From: Dehalococcoidia bacterium
Lineage (GTDB): Bacteria; Chloroflexota; Dehalococcoidia; Tepidiformales; Tepidiformaceae
Reading direction: 5' to 3'
Length of the DNA stretch: 64,000 bases
Assembly (NCBI GenBank): GCA_020850615.1
Contig: JADZEI010000028.1
Span: forward strand, 1 to 64,000
Shown piece by piece: positions 46,209 through 54,441 of this stretch (the stretch's first letter is position 1; each line of letters begins with the position of its first letter). Position numbers and translations under genes: made by a program. The notes below the pieces were generated by a model. It was given only the letters and a program-made list of their open reading frames with translations, did no database searches and had not been told where the DNA came from.

Positions 46209-47759
46209 CTACAGCGGGATGTTCCCGTGCTTCTTCGGCGGGTTCCGGTCCGCCTTGTGCTGCAGCATCTCAAGCGACCGGATGATCTTCGACCGCGTCT
46301 GGCGCGGGTCGATCACGTCGTCGATGAAGCCGCGCCCCGCCGGGATGTACGGGTTCGCGAACTTCTGCCGGTACTCCTCGATGAGCTCCTTGCGCCGCGC
46401 CTCCGGGTCCTCCGCCTTCGCGATCTCCTCGCGATAGACCACGTTCACCGCGCCGTCCGGGCCCATCACCGCCACTTCGCCCGTCGGCCACGAAAGGTTC
46501 ACGTCGCCGCGCAGGTGCTTCGAGCCCATCGCCAGGTAGGCGCCGCCCACCGACTTCCGCAGCAGCACCGTGATCTTGGGCACGGTCGCCTCGCTGTACG
46601 CGTACAGCATCTTCGCCCCGTGGGTGATGATGCCGCCGTACTCCTGGCTCGTCCCCGGGAGGTAGCCGGGCGTGTCGACCAGCGTCACCACCGGCACGTT
46701 GAAGCAGTCGCAGAAGCGCACGAACCGCGCCGCCTTCCGCGCCGCGTTGATGTCGAGCGCGCCCGCCAGCATCATCGGCTGGTTCGCGATGATGCCCACC
46801 GGCCGCCCGCCCATCCGCGAGAAACCCACCACGATGTTCGTCGCCCAGAGCTCATGAACTTCCATGAAGTCGCCGTCGTCCGCCAGCCGGTGGATCACGT
46901 CGCGCACGTCGTACGGCCGGTTCGGCTCCGCCGGCACCACGGAGAGCAGGTCCTCGTCGGCGCGGTCCGGGTCATCGCCCGACTGGACGATCGGCGGGTC
47001 CTCGGCGTTGTTCGAAGGCAGGAACGCGAGCAGCCGCCGGACCTCCGCCAGCGTCTCTTCCTCGCCGTGCGTGCTGAAATGCGCCACGCCCGAGCGCGAG
47101 GCCAGCGACAGTGCGCCGCCGAGCTCTTCGTGGCTCACTTCCTCGCCGGTCACCGCCCGGATGACGTCCGGGCCCGTGATGTACATCTGGCCCGAGCCCT
47201 CGACCGCGAAGACGAAGTCCGTGAGCGCCGGGCTGTAGGCACCGCCGCCCGCCGAGGGCCCCATCGCCACGCTGATCTGCGGGATGACCCCGCTCGCGAG
47301 CGTGTTCATCGCGAAGATCTCGCCGAAGCCGCGCAGCGCCTCCGAGCCGTCCTGGATCCGGGCGCCGCCCGAGTCCTGCAGCCCGATGACGGGCGCCCCG
47401 GTCGTGATCGCCAGGTCCAGCACCTTCAGGATCTTCTCGCCGACCGTCTCGCTCAGCGACCCGCCGACAATCGTGAAGTCGTAGGCGAAGATGTACACCG
47501 GCCGCCCGTCGACCTTGCCCCAGCCGGTCACGACCGCCTCGCTGATCGATGCGCCGGCGGCCGAACCGCGCGGGCGCACGAGCGGGTCAATCTCTTCGAA
47601 GGTGCCGGGATCGAGCAGGAGGTCGATCCGCTCGCGCGCGGTCAGCTTCCCACGCGCGTGTTGCGCTTCGATGCGCTTGGGGCCGCCACCCTGCGCGACC
47701 TGCGCCTTCAGCTCCTGCAACTCGGCGAGCTTCTGCTCGGCGGTCATCATTTCGGTCAT
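46209..47759 (-). CDS. Acyl-CoA carboxyltransferase (PccB/12S/MmdA type)
   Basis: This 516-residue carboxyltransferase has the paired crotonase folds of propionyl-CoA carboxylase beta/methylmalonyl-CoA carboxyltransferase: GKLTARERIDLLLDPGTFEEID, GLQDSGGARIQDG, MGPSAGGGAYSPALTDF, then VDTPGYLPGTSQEYGGIITHGAK and the end KHGNIPL. The oxyanion-hole GG motifs are present. It needs a biotin carrier; the only one in the window is at 40994. The gene is about 3 kb from the 5S-type subunit and biotin carrier, which together could form a transcarboxylase. A stand-alone PccB is the default reading. Confidence 0.93.
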   Translation of the reverse strand: MTEMMTAEQKLAELQELKAQVAQGGGPKRIEAQHARGKLTARERIDLLLDPGTFEEIDPLVRPRGSAAGASISEAVVTGWGKVDGRPVYIFAYDFTIVGGSLSETVGEKILKVLDLAITTGAPVIGLQDSGGARIQDGSEALRGFGEIFAMNTLASGVIPQISVAMGPSAGGGAYSPALTDFVFAVEGSGQMYITGPDVIRAVTGEEVSHEELGGALSLASRSGVAHFSTHGEEETLAEVRRLLAFLPSNNAEDPPIVQSGDDPDRADEDLLSVVPAEPNRPYDVRDVIHRLADDGDFMEVHELWATNIVVGFSRMGGRPVGIIANQPMMLAGALDINAARKAARFVRFCDCFNVPVVTLVDTPGYLPGTSQEYGGIITHGAKMLYAYSEATVPKITVLLRKSVGGAYLAMGSKHLRGDVNLSWPTGEVAVMGPDGAVNVVYREEIAKAEDPEARRKELIEEYRQKFANPYIPAGRGFIDDVIDPRQTRSKIIRSLEMLQHKADRNPPKKHGNIPL

Positions 47760-47800
47760 GCACTGGCCCCCTGGGGTCTGCTTCCGGCCCGCAGAATAAA

Positions 47801-47820
47801 CCCGGCGAATCGTCGCCGGG
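47801..47820 (-). terminator. Stem-loop between ycaQ-like and carboxyltransferase genes
   Basis: CCCGGCGA, a 4-nt loop and TCGCCGGG are followed on the minus strand by TTTATTC. It could terminate the upstream YcaQ-like gene. A possible -10 (TAGTAT, 47853-47858) lies between that gene and the hairpin, so the hairpin could instead be in the leader of the carboxyltransferase gene. Confidence 0.55.
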
Positions 47821-47922
47821 ATGGCAGGTCCGGAGCCTGAGGAATCCGCCAGATACTAGCATGGGCTCCGCTAGGTGCTACGTTCCTCCCCCGTCCCGCA
47901 ACGCCGCTGCGATAGGACGTGG

Positions 47923-49164
47923 CTATGGATAACCCAGCGCCTCCCGCAGCAATGGAGGGTCCGCCATCCGCACCACGACCTCCGGCGTGCGGTGCCAGCG
48001 GGCGCACCGCTCCAGCACATCTCGCAGCCCCGCGACTAGCTCGTCGCTCACCGCGACGCCCTCCTCGAGGTGCAGCGCTTTCACTTCGAACACGCCCTCC
48101 CGGCGGTGCGCCTTCGCGTCCAGCCGCCCCACCAGCGCGTCGCCGTGCAGGATCGGCAGCGAGAAGTACCCGTATCGCCGCTTCGACGCCGGCGTGTAGC
48201 ACTCGATCCGGTAGTCGAACCCGAACAGGTCCAGCGCCCGCTCGCGGTCCCAGCACACGGGGTCGAACGGCGACAGGAGCGTCGTCCGCTCCGGCTGTGC
48301 ATCCCGCGCCCGGTCGATCAGCTCCAGGTTGTCCTGGTGCACGAGCCCCGGCCGGTCCCAGCCCTCCACCTCCACGAGCAACAGCTCGTCATCTGCCGTC
48401 GCCTGGTCCACGGTGTGCACCGCCATCCCGCGCGCCAGCTTCGTGAGCGGCACCCGCGGCTGAAGGAACATTAGGTACCCCGGCAGCCACTCCGCTTTCG
48501 CCACCCCCAGCGCCCTCGCCGTCCGCAGCAGCAACGCCCGCTGCGACTCCTCCCACGACGGCACCGGCTCGCGCACCACCGCCGGCCGCACCCGCTCGGC
48601 CAGGTCGTACACCCGCTGGAAGTTCTGCCGCCGGGCGATCATCAGCTCGCCCACGCCGAACAGCACCTCCAGGAGCTGCTTCTCGGCCTTCCAGTCCCAC
48701 CAGCCGTTCCCCTTCTGCCCCTCTGGCCGCTCGAAGTCCGCCGAGCGCACCGGCCCGTTCTCCCGGATGTACGCCACCAGCGCGTCGGCCTCTGCCCGGT
48801 GTTCTGCGAGCCACCCGTTCCGCCGCCGGTTCAGCGGCGCGCCGGGGTGCAGCATCCGCCGCCGGTAGAGCGGGTACTCCTCCTCCGGCAGGAAGCACGC
48901 CGCGTGCGCCCACCACTCGAAGAGCGCACCTTCCGCAAGCAACTCGTCCAGCCACGCCGGCTCGTACTCGCCCAGCCGGCTCCAGAGCACGAAGTACGGG
49001 CTCCGCGCCACCACTGCGATCGTGTCGATCTGCAGCGCCGCCATCCGCCGGATCGTCGCCAGCACGCCGTCCTTCGTCGCCGGCCTCTCGGGCCACGGCT
49101 CGCCGAGCCCCTGCGCTGCCAGCAGTACCCGCCGCGCCTCGATTCGCGACAGTTTCGTCGTCAC
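47923..49164 (-). CDS. ycaQ: YcaQ-like DNA glycosylase (winged-helix)
   Basis: This 413-residue protein matches the YcaQ/AlkZ family: an N-terminal ARRVLLAAQGLG, the catalytic QxD as QIDTIAVVARSPYFVLWSRLGEY, FEWWAHAACFLPEEEYP, and a C-terminal LLSPFDPVCWDRERALDLFGFDYRIECY followed by GYFSLPILHGDALVGRLDAKAHR. The studied members unhook DNA interstrand crosslinks and remove N7-alkylated bases. Nothing nearby ties it to a specific toxin or antibiotic cluster. Confidence 0.9.
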   Translation of the reverse strand: MTTKLSRIEARRVLLAAQGLGEPWPERPATKDGVLATIRRMAALQIDTIAVVARSPYFVLWSRLGEYEPAWLDELLAEGALFEWWAHAACFLPEEEYPLYRRRMLHPGAPLNRRRNGWLAEHRAEADALVAYIRENGPVRSADFERPEGQKGNGWWDWKAEKQLLEVLFGVGELMIARRQNFQRVYDLAERVRPAVVREPVPSWEESQRALLLRTARALGVAKAEWLPGYLMFLQPRVPLTKLARGMAVHTVDQATADDELLLVEVEGWDRPGLVHQDNLELIDRARDAQPERTTLLSPFDPVCWDRERALDLFGFDYRIECYTPASKRRYGYFSLPILHGDALVGRLDAKAHRREGVFEVKALHLEEGVAVSDELVAGLRDVLERCARWHRTPEVVVRMADPPLLREALGYP

Positions 49165-49218
49165 ACGCGGCAGCGTACGCCCTTCATCGCCGATCGGGAA
49201 CGCACGCTGCCACCCGCG

Positions 49219-49788
49219 TCAGTACCCCCGGCTATCCCAGAACAGCTCCTTCGCGCCCGCCCGGTGCACCTGGTACCGCGCCGCCACGAAGAGCAGGTCG
49301 CTCAGTCGGTTCAGATAGGCGATCACCTGCGCGCCGATCGGTTCGTGACGCGAAAGCGCCATCGCCACCCGCTCCGCCCGCCGGCACACGGTGCGCGCCA
49401 CGTGCAGCTGCGCCGCCGAGAGGTCGCTTCCCCCCGGCAACACGAAGCTCTTGAGCGGCGCCAGCTCGGCGTTCCAGGCGTCGATCCAGCCCTCGAGCTG
49501 CTCCACGTGGCGCGGCTCGATCTGCGGCACCGGGATCCGCTCCTTGTCCGCCTCCAGGATCGCCAGGTCCGACCCGAGGTTGAACAGCACCTGCTGGATC
49601 ACGAAGAACTGCTCCCGCATCGACGCGTCCAGCCCCGCCGCCACCGCCACGCCGATCACCGAGTTCAGCTCGTCGACCGTCCCATACGCCTCGATCCGGA
49701 GCGAGTCCTTGGGCACCCGCTGCCCGCCGACCAGCGCCGTCGTCCCGTCGTCCCCCGCCCGCGTGTAGACCCGATTGATGTGGACCAT
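49219..49788 (-). CDS. pduO: ATP:cob(I)alamin adenosyltransferase (PduO type)
   Basis: This 189-residue PduO-type enzyme adenosylates cob(I)alamin. The ATP-binding N-terminal motif YTRAGDDGTTALVGGQRV, VDELNSVIGVAVAAG and the C-terminal RLSDLLFVAARYQVHRAG are present. It would supply adenosylcobalamin, for example to methylmalonyl-CoA mutase, which fits with a propionyl-CoA-type carboxylase 2 kb away. The ATG at 49788 gives the normal length; the frame is open further upstream but without coding features. Confidence 0.95.
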   Translation of the reverse strand: MVHINRVYTRAGDDGTTALVGGQRVPKDSLRIEAYGTVDELNSVIGVAVAAGLDASMREQFFVIQQVLFNLGSDLAILEADKERIPVPQIEPRHVEQLEGWIDAWNAELAPLKSFVLPGGSDLSAAQLHVARTVCRRAERVAMALSRHEPIGAQVIAYLNRLSDLLFVAARYQVHRAGAKELFWDSRGY

Positions 49789-49945
49789 GCCGCCAGCATC
49801 GCGCACCCAAACCCGCCCGTCGACCCCTTCTGCCGCGACGCACCGGCTTGCCCGGGCACGGCTACAGCCGACAGCCGACAGCCATCTGGCACCCCCGCCC
49901 CCGAACGCACAGAATAGGGACACATTCCAGCCACGGACTTCGCCC

Positions 49946-50185
49946 ATGACCAGCCCGGCCCAGAACCGCTGCATCCGCTGCTACTCCCGCTACTCCACGC
50001 CGCCCTACCTCATGGCCGGCCGCCCCTACTGCTGCCAGAGTTGCTCCGTCGGCTCCGCCTGCGAGCACCAGGGCATCCATCGCGCCGCCAACGTCCGGCG
50101 CTTCGACTCCAACTTCGACCGCTTCCGCCAGGTCGTCCGCGAGAAGAGCCCGTACGAAGAGAGCCGCCCCGGGACCCACGAGTGA
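49946..50185 (+). CDS. Small Cys-rich protein
   Basis: This 79-residue protein has closely spaced cysteines (NRCIRCYSRYS, PYCCQSCSVGSACEH) suggestive of a zinc ribbon or treble clef, then an Arg/Phe-rich tail (VRRFDSNFDRFRQVVREKSPYEESRPG). The ATG at 49946 has no good ribosome-binding site. Its stop overlaps the next gene's GTG (GTGA), so the two are translationally coupled. No family is recognised. Confidence 0.65.
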   Translation: MTSPAQNRCIRCYSRYSTPPYLMAGRPYCCQSCSVGSACEHQGIHRAANVRRFDSNFDRFRQVVREKSPYEESRPGTHE

Positions 50186-51024
50186 CCGCCCCCTCCCGGC
50201 CGCTGCCCGCCCCCGGCGAGGTCCGGGAGTACCGCGTCCGCGCCCACAACGGCGCGGTCCACTCCACCAACAAGATCCACGACGACACAGTCGCGAAGGA
50301 GTACGGCTTCGCGGGCGGCCTCGTCCCCGGCGTCACGGTCTACGCCTACATGGCCCGGCTCGTAGTCGAGCTCTTCGGCCCCGCCTGGCTCGGCGAAGGC
50401 CGCCTCTCCGGCCGCTTCCACAAGCCCCTCTACGAAGGCGAGCTCGCCACCGTCCGCGTCACTGCGAACGCCGGCGGCACCCTCGCCGTCGAAGTCCTGA
50501 ACCCCGCGGGTGACCTCTGCGCGACCGGCGAAGCCGGCTGGCTCCCGGAAGAGGCCGTCATCGCGACCGCGGACCTCTTCCCCCGCGCCGCGCTGCCCAA
50601 CCCGCGCCCGCCGGCCAGCCAGGCCGCCTTCCGCGCGAGCCCCGTCCTCGGCTCACTCGACGAGACCTTCGATGCCGGCGAACCCAACGAGACCTTCCTC
50701 GCCGAGATCGCCGATGACCTCCCGCTTTGGCATGGGGGCGCCGCTGTCGCCCACCCCGGCTGGCTCATCCGCAAGGCCAACGCCATCCTCGTTGCCAACG
50801 CCGACCTCGGCCCCTGGATCCACGTCTCCAGCGATGCCATCTTCGTGCGGCCCGTCGCCCCCGGGACGCACCTCTCGACCCGCGCCCAACTCCTCGACGT
50901 CTTCGAACGCAAAGGACATAAGTTCGTCGACCTCGACGTCGCGGTCTTCGACGGCGACGACCAGCTCGTCATGCGCGCGCACCACACCTCGATCTACGAA
51001 CCACGCCGCGCCGCCACCGATTGA
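50182..51024 (+). CDS. MaoC-like hot-dog dehydratase-related protein
   Basis: This 280-residue protein has a MaoC-like N-terminal motif (HNGAVHSTNKIHDDTVAKEYGFAGGLVPGVTVYAYMARL) and a second hot-dog-like half (DEALR-type strands, then APGTHLSTRAQLLDVFERKGHKFVDLDVAVFDGDDQLVMRAHHTSIYEP), suggesting a tandem hot-dog protein. MaoC-type enzymes hydrate enoyl-CoAs. The HD in IHDD may include the catalytic pair; confirmation would need a structural alignment. It is coupled (GTGA) to the upstream Cys-rich gene. Confidence 0.82.
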   Translation: MTAPSRPLPAPGEVREYRVRAHNGAVHSTNKIHDDTVAKEYGFAGGLVPGVTVYAYMARLVVELFGPAWLGEGRLSGRFHKPLYEGELATVRVTANAGGTLAVEVLNPAGDLCATGEAGWLPEEAVIATADLFPRAALPNPRPPASQAAFRASPVLGSLDETFDAGEPNETFLAEIADDLPLWHGGAAVAHPGWLIRKANAILVANADLGPWIHVSSDAIFVRPVAPGTHLSTRAQLLDVFERKGHKFVDLDVAVFDGDDQLVMRAHHTSIYEPRRAATD

Positions 51025-51055
51025 CCGGCGCACCGCACGGCATGAGGATCCGTCC

Positions 51056-51358
51056 ATGGCCCTCTACGAATACCTCTGCCCCGACTGCGGCACGCGCACC
51101 GAGAAGCGCATGCCCATGTCCGATGTCGTCCAGTTGATCCCCTGCCCATCCTGCGGCAAGCAGGCCCGCAAGACGCTTGGTGGCTTCGCCGTTACCGGCC
51201 GCGCCGAGGCCAGCGTCGGCGATGGCCCCGCCCCCTGGGAGGACGGCGGCGCCGCCGCCGATTCCGGCGACGGCGGCCACTCCCATGACTTCGGCGGCCA
51301 CGGTCACTCGCATGGCCCCGGCGGCCACAGCCACGGCCCGGGCGGCCACTCGCACTGA
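51056..51358 (+). CDS. FmdB-family zinc ribbon with His-rich tail
   Basis: This 100-residue protein starts with the FmdB-like zinc-ribbon MALYEYLCPDCGTRTEKRMPM...IPCPSCGKQARKTLGG (two CxxC pairs). It then has an acidic linker and a C-terminal tail of repeated Gly-His-Ser-His-Gly-Pro (from about residue 77). FmdB proteins are proposed regulators of formamidase or amidase genes; the His-rich tail, unusual for this family, could bind Ni, Zn or Cu. GAGGATC lies upstream of the ATG at 51056. Confidence 0.85.
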   Translation: MALYEYLCPDCGTRTEKRMPMSDVVQLIPCPSCGKQARKTLGGFAVTGRAEASVGDGPAPWEDGGAAADSGDGGHSHDFGGHGHSHGPGGHSHGPGGHSH

Positions 51359-51377
51359 CGCCGGCGGTACCAAGACA

Positions 51378-51403
51378 TGAGCCGGGCCCATGGGCCCGGC
51401 TCA
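51378..51403. terminator. Perfect palindrome between convergent genes
   Basis: A 26-nt perfect palindrome (TGAGCCGGGCCCA then TGGGCCCGGCTCA) starts 20 nt after the FmdB-like stop codon and is followed by CGTATTT. It sits between the FmdB gene and the convergent lipoprotein gene, so it can terminate either transcript. Confidence 0.75.
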
Positions 51404-51461
51404 CGTATTTCCGCTTCGAATGCGCGGTCCGGCCAAGCCCGGACGCGCGGCTGAACCCGGA

Positions 51462-52091
51462 CTAGAAAATCATCCCCGCCGCGATGCAGTCCTCGTCCTC
51501 GGACGCAGCTGCGTTCAGCCGGTCCTCGATGTCCTTGTCGGCGGCCGGCAGGTCGCCCATCTCCTCGAACGCGTTCATGTCGCCCTTCTTCAGCTTCGCC
51601 ACCGCGTCCTTCGCCTGGTCGACCGCCTGTTCGTGGTACTTCTTCAGGTCCTTCGGCGGGTCCGCGTCCTCCCACGCCTGGACGAGCTTGTCCATCGGCT
51701 CCGCCAGCGCCTTCGCCGCCGCCGCCTCGTCCTCGGCGTCGACCTCCATGACCGCCTCGAACAGCTCCTCTTCGAACTGGATCAGCGCGCTGCAGATCTG
51801 GCTGACGTACTTCTTGTCAGCGCTCGTCGCATTGCTGCTGCTCGTGGACTCCTCGTCCTCGTCTTCCTCGTCCTTGCTGCTGCTCGTGGACTTCTTGTCG
51901 TCTTCGTCGTCGTCCTTGCTGCTGCTCGTAGACTTCTTCTCGTCCGCGTCGTCGTCCTTGCTGCTGCTGCTCGAACTCTTGCTGTCGCTGTCCGAATCGT
52001 CGTCATCGTCGCCGCCACCGCATGCAACCAGCAGCATCGCCGCCAGCGCCGGCACGAGCAGGAGCCAGCTAAACCGCTTCCAGTGAGTCAT
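51462..52091 (-). CDS. Lipoprotein with Ser/Asp/Lys repeats
   Basis: This 209-residue predicted lipoprotein has a signal peptide ending LLVAC. Next is a low-complexity spacer with three copies of a KKSTSSSKDDD-like unit (about 40-85), then a globular acidic C-terminal domain with conserved Cys (SQICSALIQFEEEL and DEDCIAAGMIF). It is paralogous to the lipoprotein at 52269 (same MTxWKxF signal, ...PPKDLKKYHEQAVDQ versus PPSDLKDWHSDAVDA). Function unknown; cell-envelope location is likely. The leader has a hairpin shared with its paralogue. Confidence 0.82.
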   Translation of the reverse strand: MTHWKRFSWLLLVPALAAMLLVACGGGDDDDDSDSDSKSSSSSSKDDDADEKKSTSSSKDDDEDDKKSTSSSKDEEDEDEESTSSSNATSADKKYVSQICSALIQFEEELFEAVMEVDAEDEAAAAKALAEPMDKLVQAWEDADPPKDLKKYHEQAVDQAKDAVAKLKKGDMNAFEEMGDLPAADKDIEDRLNAAASEDEDCIAAGMIF

Positions 52092-52123
52092 ACGCCTCTA
52101 GATTCCTCTCCTCTGAACTACGC

Positions 52124-52141
52124 GAGAACGCAATGGTTCTC
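52124..52141 (-). promoter_or_regulatory. Leader hairpin of lipoprotein gene (copy A)
   Basis: GAGAAC (52124-52129) and GTTCTC (52136-52141) form a hairpin 33 nt upstream of the ATG at 52091, with AGAGGAGAGGA as ribosome-binding site in between. The same arrangement (AGAACCG/CGGTTCT, GAGGAGAGGA) precedes the paralogue at 52769. Shared position and sequence suggest a conserved regulatory leader. Confidence 0.5.
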
Positions 52142-52223
52142 TCCCAACGAACGGCACGCCGCCCGGACCTCCGCAGGGGGCCCCCCGGGGCTCACGCTGC
52201 CCCGGCGAACCGGGTGACACGAA

Positions 52224-52249
52224 GAAGCCGGGCCGCGAGGCCCGGCTTC
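52224..52249 (-). terminator. Terminator between lipoprotein paralogues
   Basis: GAAGCCGGGCC (52224-52234), GCGA and GGCCCGGCTTC (52239-52249) form an 11-bp stem, 20 nt after the stop of the lipoprotein at 52269 on the minus strand, followed there by TTCGTG. It separates the two paralogous genes into distinct transcripts. Confidence 0.7.
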
Positions 52250-52268
52250 CACAGTCACGTGCGCGGGA

Positions 52269-52769
52269 TCAGGCGCCGAAGAACCCGCCGCCCAGTTCCT
52301 CACTGGCCTGGCAGTCTTCGTTGTCCTCAGCGATCTTGCCGAGCCGCTCCGCAACATCCTCAGGCATGTCCGGGATGTCACCGAGCGCATCGTTCTCGAG
52401 TGCGCCCGCATCGCCGTCCTTCATCGCCTTCACCATGTCGTTCAGCGCGTCGACCGCATCGCTGTGCCAGTCCTTAAGGTCGGACGGGGGCTTCGCATCT
52501 TCGAACGCGTTGGCCAGGCTCTCGAACGGCTTCACGAACGCGTCGATCATGTCGTCTTCGTTCGTCGACTCGAGGTCGAGGTCCTCGAACGCCGCCCCGA
52601 AGTCTTCCATGAAGTCGTTCATGCCCTTGCAGATGTCCGCGACGTATTCTTCGTCGCTCCCGGTCCCCCCGCCGGAACCGCCGTCATCGTCGCCGCCGCA
52701 GGCGACGAACACACTGGCCGCCAGGGCCGGCATCAGCAGCAGCCCCGCGAACTTCTTCCAATTGGTCAT
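52269..52769 (-). CDS. Lipoprotein paralogue without repeat spacer
   Basis: This 166-residue protein parallels the lipoprotein at 51462: signal peptide ending VFVAC, an acidic/Gly spacer (GGDDDGGSGGGTG) and a C-terminal domain with conserved Cys (ADICKGMNDFMEDF and NEDCQASEEL) and PPSDLKDWHSDAVDALNDMVKAMKDGD. It lacks the KKSTSSS repeats. The two probably arose by duplication followed by expansion of one spacer. No domain of known function was recognised. Confidence 0.8.
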   Translation of the reverse strand: MTNWKKFAGLLLMPALAASVFVACGGDDDGGSGGGTGSDEEYVADICKGMNDFMEDFGAAFEDLDLESTNEDDMIDAFVKPFESLANAFEDAKPPSDLKDWHSDAVDALNDMVKAMKDGDAGALENDALGDIPDMPEDVAERLGKIAEDNEDCQASEELGGGFFGA

Positions 52770-52804
52770 ACGGTTGTTGGTGTCCTCTCCTCTTTGCTAC
52801 CAGG

Positions 52805-52821
52805 AGAACCGCGACGGTTCT
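52805..52821 (-). promoter_or_regulatory. Leader hairpin of lipoprotein gene (copy B)
   Basis: AGAACCG (52805-52811) and CGGTTCT (52815-52821) form a 7-bp stem, 36 nt upstream of the ATG at 52769, matching the position and sequence type of the hairpin in the paralogous leader. Confidence 0.5.
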
Positions 52822-53113
52822 ACCTCGATGTACGGCACGCAGCGTGCTCGCACGCAGGGTCATCGTATGCGACATACCTCACGCGGGGCCGTTTTCGACA
52901 GCCAACATGACGACTTGCACTACGTCGGTCGCCCGGGCATACCGGTTGGTATGTAACATGTGAGGGATTCCCCTCACGAAGCTGGCGGCGTTCTTCCCTT
53001 CGCCACTGCCTCGAACGACGGCCTCCCGCGACCCTGCCTGGAATCCTCGGGTTCGTTGCCGTACTCGCCGCCGCCGGCAGCTCACCTGGGCCCGTTGGTC
53101 TTGGGCGCACGAA

Positions 53114-53141
53114 GAAGGGCCGGTCATGCGACCGGCCCTTC
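53114..53141 (-). terminator. Terminator of acyl-CoA dehydrogenase gene
   Basis: GAAGGGCCGGTC (53114-53125), a 4-nt loop and GACCGGCCCTTC (53130-53141) form a perfect 12-bp stem about 25 nt after the dehydrogenase stop on the minus strand, followed there by TTCG. Confidence 0.75.
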
Positions 53142-53165
53142 GTGCTGTCTCGCAGTGTGCGGGAC

Positions 53166-54275
53166 TTAGATTTCGAGCATCTGCGCGACGCGCTCGCGAT
53201 GGAAGTCGCCGTCGCCCCAGAACAGCTCCGCACGCTTCTGGCGGCGGAAGAAGAGCTGGATGATGTAGTCCTTGGTGAAGCCGATACCACCATGGATCTG
53301 CTGGCCATGGGCCACCACCCGGCGGCTGGCATCGCTGCACCAGGCCTTCGCCATCGCCACGTCCATCTCGGCCGAGTCTTCGTTCTCGCTGGTCGCCCAG
53401 GCGGCCTTGTACATGATGAACCGCATGCCATCCACGTCGGTCACCATGTCGGCGGCCTTGTGCTGGATCGCCTGGAACGAGCCAATCGGCCGGCCGAACT
53501 GCACGCGCTCCTTGGCGTAGTTCACCGAGATCTCGAAGTCCCGCTGCGCCAGACCGACGAGGTAGGCGCACTCGAGCACCGTCGCCATGTTCCGCAGCCG
53601 GTTGCCCGTCGCGGTGTCCATGTCGATCACGTCCGCCGCGCCGACCTTCACGTCCTTGAAGATCACTTCGCACTGCTTGTCGCTGGCGATGGTCTTGAGG
53701 ACGTTCACTTCGATGCCCGCCTGGTCGCGGTTCACGAGGAAGGTGCTCAGGCGGCCGTCCGGCTTCCACGCCACCACGTGCAGCACGTCGGCAATGTGGG
53801 CGTCCGGCACGAACAGCTTCGTCCCGTTGAGGACGAAGTCGCTGCCCTGCTGGCTGACCTTCATCTCGATGCCCTCGTGGTCCCAGCGGCCACTCGGCTC
53901 GGTGATGGCGTAGGTGTGGATGTGCGAGCCATCCGCGATCTTCGGCAGGTGGGCCGCCTTCTGGGCGTCCGTGCCGGCGAGGATGAGCTCAGCCGCGCAC
54001 ACCTGGTCCGGGATGAACGGCCCCGGGACGAGCGCCCGGCCGAACTCTTCGACCAGCACGCAGAGATCGAGGAACGAGAAGCCCGCCCCGCCGTGCTCTT
54101 CCGGGACCATCAGACCCTGCCAACCGAGGTCGGCCATCTTCTTCCAGAGCTCCGGGCTATAGCCCTTCTCGTCCTCTTCCATCGCGCGGACGTGCTCTTC
54201 CGGGCACTCCTTCTCGAGGAATTCACGGGCCGAGTTCTTCAGCAGTTCCTGTTCTTCGCTAAGGCCGAGATCCAT
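53166..54275 (-). CDS. Acyl-CoA dehydrogenase
   Basis: This 369-residue flavoprotein has the acyl-CoA dehydrogenase fold: an N-terminal helical domain (EEHGGAGFSFLDLCVLVEEFGRAL), the middle YAITEPSGRWD and FVLNGTKLFVPDA strands, and a C-terminal helical domain with ERVQFGRPIGSFQAIQHKAADM and GGIGFTKDY. The position after GGIGFT that often carries a catalytic Glu has Lys-Asp here, so the base may be elsewhere. Substrate range is unknown. It is 166 nt downstream of acpP, probably a separate unit with its own terminator. Confidence 0.92.
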   Translation of the reverse strand: MDLGLSEEQELLKNSAREFLEKECPEEHVRAMEEDEKGYSPELWKKMADLGWQGLMVPEEHGGAGFSFLDLCVLVEEFGRALVPGPFIPDQVCAAELILAGTDAQKAAHLPKIADGSHIHTYAITEPSGRWDHEGIEMKVSQQGSDFVLNGTKLFVPDAHIADVLHVVAWKPDGRLSTFLVNRDQAGIEVNVLKTIASDKQCEVIFKDVKVGAADVIDMDTATGNRLRNMATVLECAYLVGLAQRDFEISVNYAKERVQFGRPIGSFQAIQHKAADMVTDVDGMRFIMYKAAWATSENEDSAEMDVAMAKAWCSDASRRVVAHGQQIHGGIGFTKDYIIQLFFRRQKRAELFWGDGDFHRERVAQMLEI

Positions 54276-54441
54276 GCGGCTTCTGTCCCTTTCGGTTGAG
54301 CTGTTTGGTCCGTGCCACTCCGCGTGGCTGCGGGCTCTGTCTGTGCGGGCGGGAGTCTATCACGTTCTTTCGCGGCACGCGAACAATGCCACGCGTCTGC
54401 CGATCCGAGCTTCGTCGGCCGCAAAAGCGGCCCGCGTGCCC

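Larger units (their letters stand above)
52770..53165. other. Intergenic region with several short palindromes
   Basis: This 396-bp gap between the lipoprotein and acyl-CoA dehydrogenase genes contains four palindromes besides the leader hairpin: GTATG-CGA-CATAC (52865-52877), CATACC-GGTT-GGTATG (52938-52953), GTGAGGG-ATTC-CCCTCAC (52960-52977) and a terminator stem at 53114-53141. I see no convincing ORF. The two related ATACC/GGTAT palindromes could be operator sites. Confidence 0.45.

Noticed and set aside
46191-47840. A 549-residue plus-strand frame
   Set aside because: Antisense to the acyl-CoA carboxyltransferase; no motif and Arg/His-rich composition.
52805-52977. Cluster of hairpins considered as an attachment site or CRISPR
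   Set aside because: Stems are short, not evenly spaced and no integrase or cas gene is present in the window.
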